Shown here: positions 58,661 through 64,000 of the stretch, in pieces
How positions within the stretch are numbered: the first letter of the stretch is position 1
Layout of the letters: the number at the start of each line of letters is the position of its first letter
Assembly (NCBI GenBank): GCA_004794655.1
Contig: SMMW01000555.1
Coordinates: 2,480,001 to 2,544,000 of the forward strand
Length of the DNA: 64,000 nucleotides
Reading direction: 5' to 3'
DNA from: Marisa cornuarietis
Lineage: Eukaryota; Mollusca; Gastropoda; Architaenioglossa; Ampullariidae
Notes under the pieces: generated by a model
The model's input: the letters and a program-made list of their open reading frames with translations, nothing else
Told to the model about the DNA's origin: nothing
The model's database searches: none
Position numbers and translations under genes: made by a program

Positions 58661-59149
58661 GGTTTGAGATTTCGTGCTACATTATTTTGAAGAAATATTT
58701 AAGTACGGGATTGATGTCGGGTGTTGGTGACAGGCGCTAACCGTTGCGCCTCTGCACCACCTAATTATTGAAGAACCTGAGTATATTGATTCTAAGGAGG
58801 TAGATGTAGATGGGTATAAGTTTAATCACAGTTTCATGATATTACTTAGGGCGAGTCACTCAGGGCGAGTTTCATTTCACCTTTACGCTATATTTTGGAG
58901 ATAAAGCTGATCATTAGCAGCTTCAAGAAACTAAAGATCGCACTTTTCTACCCATGTTAGCTGATGTCAGTGTTTCAGTAGTGAATGTAAAGTGTGTGCA
59001 AATTACAAATTAATACATTAGGAATAGGATGATATCCGTAAAGATTTACTAATGTTTGGTTGGAAAACAGCTCATAACCCTGTCATGAATGTTCGTTAAC
59101 TTATCTTGAATTCGTTTTCACTTAATAGCCAAGCAAAAGGCACCAAATA

Positions 59150-59300
59150 TTCTTTCTAAATTTTTCACCAGTCAGACAATATAGGTATACGATAATCATT
59201 GAAACGTAAACTTTTTCGAAATTGTGTTTCGATACCATGCTCAGGTGCAGACTTGAAAAAAGTATATGACGTGGTTATTATGAATTTCAGTCACCGTACA
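59150..59300 (-). pseudogene. GPCR relic, TM7, zeta type
   Basis: The minus strand reads MIIVYLYCLTGEKFRKN, the TM7 end of a receptor. Its upstream parts were probably at 61060-61450, separated now by the 59305-61030 sequence. Confidence 0.7.
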
Positions 59301-60489
59301 TCTTGACGAAATTGCCCTTATTAGATATAGACAGACAGAATTAACTTGAAAATAAAGAAACAACGCCGAAGAAAATAGATGAAAGTATGAAACTACAAAA
59401 ATACAAAAGGAAAAATAATTAAAAGGACAATCTTGATTTATATCATTTATTAGTATACAGTTTAATACATAATCCCCCTTTGTTAAAAATTCCTCGAGAA
59501 TAGCACAGTATACAACACAATTATAAAACAAATGCAATCGACTTGTTAACTGCAATATTTTACGATCATCCTGACTGTATACGGTACGATCACGGAGGTG
59601 ATGTAGATACAAGTGTAAAGGTATGTTCGGTTGAACAAAGCATCGGAAAATTTCTCCTGTCTGTATATTCATAAAACTGCTGCAAAATATTTATAGATAC
59701 TTAACACAGTTTTCCAAACTAAGCTGTCAGAAACTTGATTTCAGGGTAGCTTATTACTCGTGTGGATAAATAAACACACGATTCGCTTAAAGAGCATAAT
59801 ATTTGTTTACTCTGATGAAACGTCAAAACGCGCATTGAACGAGAATTTTAGATTATGTCAGTGAGAATTACTCTTTCTCTCTCTCCCCCCCCCCCCCACA
59901 CACACAGTCATACACCTTCACCTTACAAAACACACACACACACAGACACACACACACACACACAGTCATACACCTTCACCTTACAAAACACACACACACA
60001 CACACACGCACGCACGCACGAGTGCACGCCGCAAGCACGCACACATATTGATGATATCAATGATATTACTACAGATACATAAGATTTAGACAATTTATTT
60101 ATAAACAAGAACAAAATTTTCGAAGCATTTACTTTTGTGTACATTTTCCTGTGTTGCACACTTCACCTTTCAGAAATGTACTTACCGTTAGTAAACAAAA
60201 CCCTACGCCCGTGATGTTAGATGAGTTTTGTCAACGAAGAAAATTCTGCGTTGACATAGCGTTTTTGAGCGACCTGTATACTTTTAAAATAATAACAGCT
60301 ATCTGCGTATGTGAATACAGCGTTGAGAAGGAAAATTTGTGGTAGAGGTTTTCCATTTCAAAAGCATATGTATGTTGTTTTCTGTTGTCTTCTTTATTAT
60401 ATATAAATATATAATTTGTACATGCAGCTTTGTGTCTCTTACAAAAGTCTGTAAGGAATGGCAAAATACCTTTAAAACTTATGATAAAA
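59301..60489. other. Block-B-specific stretch, no gene recognised
   Basis: Contains a 143-codon minus-strand ORF (59241-59672) of unknown nature, rich in aromatic and Leu residues and without a domain I recognise, and a CA-rich tract with a duplicated segment at 59886-60010. Confidence 0.4.
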
Positions 60490-60960
60490 TATACTAATTC
60501 CTCGTTTTAGAGAGGGTTTCATTAGGCAATGATGACAAGTGTCGTGCAGGTTGTGATCATGCGCAATACAGTGCGCGTTCAAAGTACGTTCACACAATGC
60601 GGCCATACAACGAACATCGCTCGCTGCATTGTCATGACATCCAGGTACCGGTGCAGCTACCATTTTGCAGGTGATGGAGTTCACACAAGAAACAATAAAG
60701 TCCCATTGTGACTGAGCCATTGTTTTGATGTTTTGCTGAAATACAGAAATACAAGATCGGAGATGACGAGAGCGACTAAATATGCTGATAATGCTGACTG
60801 AAATTTATTCGAAAGATGACAGTGATTGCCATGATGTTGCCTAACGTTCCAAAGAGTCAAAAGTAGAAAACAGACTATTTTTATCATCAGGAAAAAACTG
60901 TTTATCAAGCTCACAGAAAAAGAGACAACCCCTACGCGCAGATCCATTATTAGTCCGCCA
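60490..60960 (-). pseudogene. GPCR pseudogene, epsilon type, N-terminus to TM4
   Basis: The minus strand reads SLINSFFLMIKIVCFLLLTL, then broken TM1, then AYLVALVISDLVFLYF (TM2). Frameshifted pieces matching SITCKM (TM3 start), MTMQRAM and VVWPHCVNV follow. Closest to the intact receptor at 9953-10924 (LLLMIKIVCPLFLIF). No TM5-7. Confidence 0.8.
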
Positions 60961-61059
60961 CATGCAGTTTTTACTGATAACAAGTGTTTACACAAAGATA
61001 CAAATTGTCCTAGTAAGGCTGTATTGACTCATGAAAAATATTCTTATGAAATAATCGAA

Positions 61060-61450
61060 ATCTGAATCAATAAAACCGGAAATGCTCTGGACACTCGAAA
61101 AATTCTCACATTTGAATGTGTTGATGGAGCGTACAAAGTTTGAGAATACAGTAACACGATGACCCTTGTAGTAATTACCGTGACAGCACGGGAGGATCTG
61201 CGCGTGCAGGCTATGTTAACATGATGCCGCCCTTTGTATCGTCATAGCAACCAACCACAGCAATATACAAATATGCGCCAGTCTTAGATATTGTGCGGGC
61301 GGTAACTTGGACAGAAAAACTGGCAACATTGGACTGATGGGGTAGCCAAGGTTGTAACGGTAGTCTTACATAGAGGGACAACAGTTCTGAGAGAGCTAGT
61401 GAACACTGATAACTTAACATTGCAGATTTGTCCCGAGATTTGACAAAATA
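61060..61450 (-). pseudogene. GPCR pseudogene, zeta type, TM2 to TM4
   Basis: LALSELLSLYVRLPLQPWL (TM2-ECL1), then a TM3 remnant and decayed TM4, on the minus strand; frames are broken. Related to 47800-48345 and to the remnant at 32880-32945. Confidence 0.75.
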
Positions 61451-63129
61451 ATGATCATCATTCTGCTTCAGAAAATTACAAACGTTTCACCTACTAGGCC
61501 TCCTTGTCACCTAACTGCAACAGAAATTAACTCGTCACCACTCTCTCCTTGCTTCTATCCCTCTCAGTCTCCTCAACCTCTATCATCTGCATATTTGTTT
61601 TATACGTCCTTACATCATACATTCTGTCTCATTTCTTCTCTCTCTCTCTCTGACTTACTTAAAAAAAAGTCTCATTAGGTGTGGCCGCTTTATCATATAT
61701 AACATGGCATAGCTAGCTAAATCGTCAGGCCTTTAATTCTGCTTTTTTGTTATAATGATTATTGTCTCGAAATGGTTCTTCTTTTATCTTTCTTTCTCGT
61801 TTAATTTTAACTTATTGGAAAAAAACAATACAATTTCCTCCAGTTTCCTATGTATAAATAGAGAAATGAAGATAGCAAAAAGAATAGTACGTGAAAGGCA
61901 GAAGAAACGAAAAAGATGTAGAAAGAAAGAAAATTAGACATTAAGAAGAAGATAATAAACTAAAAAAAAATTAGTTCGACTTACCTTCACCATGATCTAC
62001 AACTGCACTAGCAACATGCCGCTAAACAGGTAGGCCCTTACAAAATGTGAATGTAGTGTTTTCTTCCTGTCGCCATCTGCTACAAGAGGTCGCAAACTTG
62101 TCTTATTATCTGCTGCTAACCATTGCTCTTTCTATAGCAATCTGAAGATCTCTTAATTCGAATTATTTTTGAACCAAGCGTGTAGGTCGTAGTTAATTAA
62201 AATTCGTCATAATATTACTCTTATTTTTCTATACTCAGCCAGTCGAAGAGCTCGACTAAGGGAAAGAATCGAAGAAAAGCAGAGATCTAAATCAGTCAGT
62301 GATTAAATCCCTTGTTCGTTTGCTGAGCGTGGAATGTTGTCTTTTCTAAACTTTTTCTAAAACTGTCAAGCGTCTGATCAAAATAATTTTATTTTTCGTA
62401 TGATTATACCTGTTCAAGGATTGAGCTCTACTTTGTCAATGGCTTATTTACGTGCAGGTATATTAAATAATAAGTGTTTACTTTGCACTAAGAGAATTTC
62501 CTCTGCGTCTCAAAAAGTGTGTAAAGTACGCAAATGTTTTTCATAAATTTCTTAGAAGAAATATTGCTGTAGTTAACATACAGAAACTCCGACAGTGCCG
62601 CAGATATATTTTGTTTACAAAGTGACGATGGGTTGATAGCTACATTCTTTTAAAACGTAGCATGATTTGACGGTAAACACTTAAACATAATATTTTTTAT
62701 TGTCATTGACTGAAAGTCGAGACAATTATTCTACCTCTTATTTACGGTAGTCATGAATACAGAAAAGCCTTAGCCCGTTAGTCTCCTTGATTTCAAAGGA
62801 AATGCTAAGATGTTCGAAGCTTGGCTGGAGCAGTTCCTTGAAAACTCGATCTGTAGTAGCCCAAGATAAGGGTACCTAATTCACCGAGGAGGATAAAAAA
62901 AAAAAAAGCGAAAGGAAACAACTGTTTCACCTTTCACATAATGTGTCTGCACACGTGAAACCAATTTAATGTACCTGCACATAAACACTGCCCCTAAGGA
63001 CACTATGATATTAAAACAGTTATGTTTTTAATTTAATAACACTCACTACAACAGTGATATATTTCCTTATACATTTAAGTTCGCAATGATCAAAAAGAGG
63101 TTTCTTATATCTATGCTTTTTTATTTAAA
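61451..63129. other. Right part of block B and intergenic
   Basis: Up to about 62690 colinear with block A (CT-rich tract, tails); beyond that no recognisable gene up to the 3' end of the next receptor. Confidence 0.5.
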
Positions 63130-63999
63130 TTACCTTCGCATTATTTTATAAAATAAACTACGCGATAAATTCGCACACTCCTGTCTAAATCTTGCTCCAG
63201 TAAGACAATAGAGATAGAAATTAACTGCACTGCTAGCAGCACACTGTAGGTATAATACATAATATGTTAATTCCGTTTCCTCGCTACCTTCTCTAATATT
63301 TCTGTAAGGAGATAATATTAAATATACACGAAAAGGACCGTTTAAAATAAAAAATGTCACAGATAAAACAATCAACGTTACTGACACAGAAGCTGCTTTA
63401 CTCTCACGTGCAGAGACGTGCGCTGACTGACCGACCGCTAGCCGGTGACGTATGTTTTTAGCCGAGGTAAGCAAAGTTCTCACTATGACAATGTTCGACA
63501 CAAGCAGCAGCACAAATGGTGCCAGTGATGCGACAACTAGATCAATCGATGGCAAAAGGTAACTTTGAAAATAGGAATAATCTTTGTCGAATCCATCACA
63601 ATGGCAGGTGCCGCAAGACGAATTGTGGCACGGCTGTATGGAGATGGTGACCTCAAACAGAATGTGTGAATATGAAGCAATAACGACTATTGCAATAAAA
63701 GCTGTAACCGCACGGGAAACATTGCGCGTGCAGACCACGTTCACACGATGAGGCCACACGACTGACATCGCTCGCTGCATCGTCATGGCAACCAGGTACC
63801 ATGATGACAGGGCACTACTTACATAATCTGCCACAGAGAGTAGCTTGCACACGAGGATGTGGAGACAGACAATGGAGATGTCGAATTGATACTGTAGCCA
63901 GTAGTGAGTCAACCATCCAAAATACAGCACCACAAGATCGGAGATGGCCAGTGCAATGTAATAAGCTGACACTGCAGAGTAATCTTTCATTCGACTAAA
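63130..63999 (-). CDS. Rhodopsin-type GPCR, alpha type, 5' end beyond window (290 aa seen)
   Basis: An open frame from the window edge to TAA at 63130-63132. The first Met in view (63990) is internal: FSRMKDYS corresponds to the TM1-loop 1 border, so the true start is to the right. Visible: LAISD, LVCKLL with the TM3 cysteine, MTMQRAMSVVWPHRVNV, ECL2 PCHNSSCGTCHCD with a sequon and extra cysteines, LAPF in TM5, LNGP in TM6 (TGP in relatives), NFYLYCLTGARFRQE and a short basic tail. Closest to 12124-13104. Likely intact. Confidence 0.92.
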   Translation of the reverse strand, partial: FSRMKDYSAVSAYYIALAISDLVVLYFGWLTHYWLQYQFDISIVCLHILVCKLLSVADYVSSALSSWYLVAMTMQRAMSVVWPHRVNVVCTRNVSRAVTAFIAIVVIASYSHILFEVTISIQPCHNSSCGTCHCDGFDKDYSYFQSYLLPSIDLVVASLAPFVLLLVSNIVIVRTLLTSAKNIRHRLAVGQSAHVSARESKAASVSVTLIVLSVTFFILNGPFRVYLILSPYRNIREGSEETELTYYVLYLQCAASSAVNFYLYCLTGARFRQECANLSRSLFYKIMRR

Positions 64000-64000
64000 A

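Larger units (their letters stand above)
55117..62690. repeat. Segmental duplication block B
   Basis: Sister of block A (27815-34190). Its left edge cuts the gamma pseudogene at 55117. Carries the beta receptor 56760-57764, its 5' exon and CRE, zeta relics and an extra 2.1-kb part at 59305-61383 containing another receptor relic. Confidence 0.8.

Noticed and set aside
59241..59672. 143-codon minus-strand ORF
   Set aside because: No domain recognised; it lies in a block-B-specific stretch, and its C-terminal end overlaps a decayed receptor TM7 area. Could be LINE debris; not called as a gene.

Overview
This is animal nuclear DNA: spliceosomal introns with GT-AG borders, long CA/TG and ATGT microsatellites, a TTAGGG-like patch and several LINE relics. 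The expansion of short-tailed class A GPCRs and the LINE types suggest a lophotrochozoan, most likely a mollusc. That placement is inference, and I cannot name a species.

Two gene families share the window. (1) A 15-hydroxyprostaglandin dehydrogenase (HPGD)-like short-chain dehydrogenase, always on the minus strand and split into seven exons. It occurs as copy 1 (33-3719, last exon beyond the left edge, exon 5 splice donor deleted), copy 2 (41419-45997, open, 266 codons), copy 3 (49226-53816, open, 266 codons) and an orphan last exon (24451-24600). (2) A cluster of rhodopsin-type GPCRs on both strands, each with the whole coding region in one exon and a 5' UTR intron. Six look intact (9953-10924 -, 12124-13104 -, 16729-17703 +, 29832-30815 -, 36629-37606 +, 56760-57764 -) and a seventh runs off the right edge (63130-63999 -). 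At least twelve pseudogenes or fragments accompany them. All share QRA or HRA in place of DRY, NFxxY in place of NPxxY and, in most members, a cysteine-rich second extracellular loop. The ligand is unknown; a lineage-specific chemosensory or peptide-receptor expansion is the likeliest reading.

Layout: 0-4 kb dehydrogenase copy 1; 4-9.9 kb LINE debris and gene-poor DNA; 9.9-17.7 kb three receptors; 17.8-25.6 kb relics, a dead receptor, an orphan dehydrogenase exon and a receptor fragment caught between inverted LINE-like arms; 27.8-34.2 kb duplication block A with a live receptor; 34.25-37.9 kb a block with a dead and a live receptor and a 532-bp palindromic TTAA-flanked element; 38-41 kb LINE and repeats; 41.4-54 kb dehydrogenase copies 2 and 3 with a truncated receptor block between them; 54.2-55.1 kb a mosaic receptor pseudogene; 55.1-62.7 kb block B, sister of block A; 63.1 kb to the edge the seventh receptor.

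The window reads as a birth-and-death locus. Blocks of about 3.6-7.6 kb, carrying a receptor, its candidate promoter and 5' exon and sometimes the dehydrogenase 3' end, have been copied repeatedly, after which copies were truncated, converted or lost. Nothing here shows that the enzyme and the receptors work together; their link is shared duplication history.
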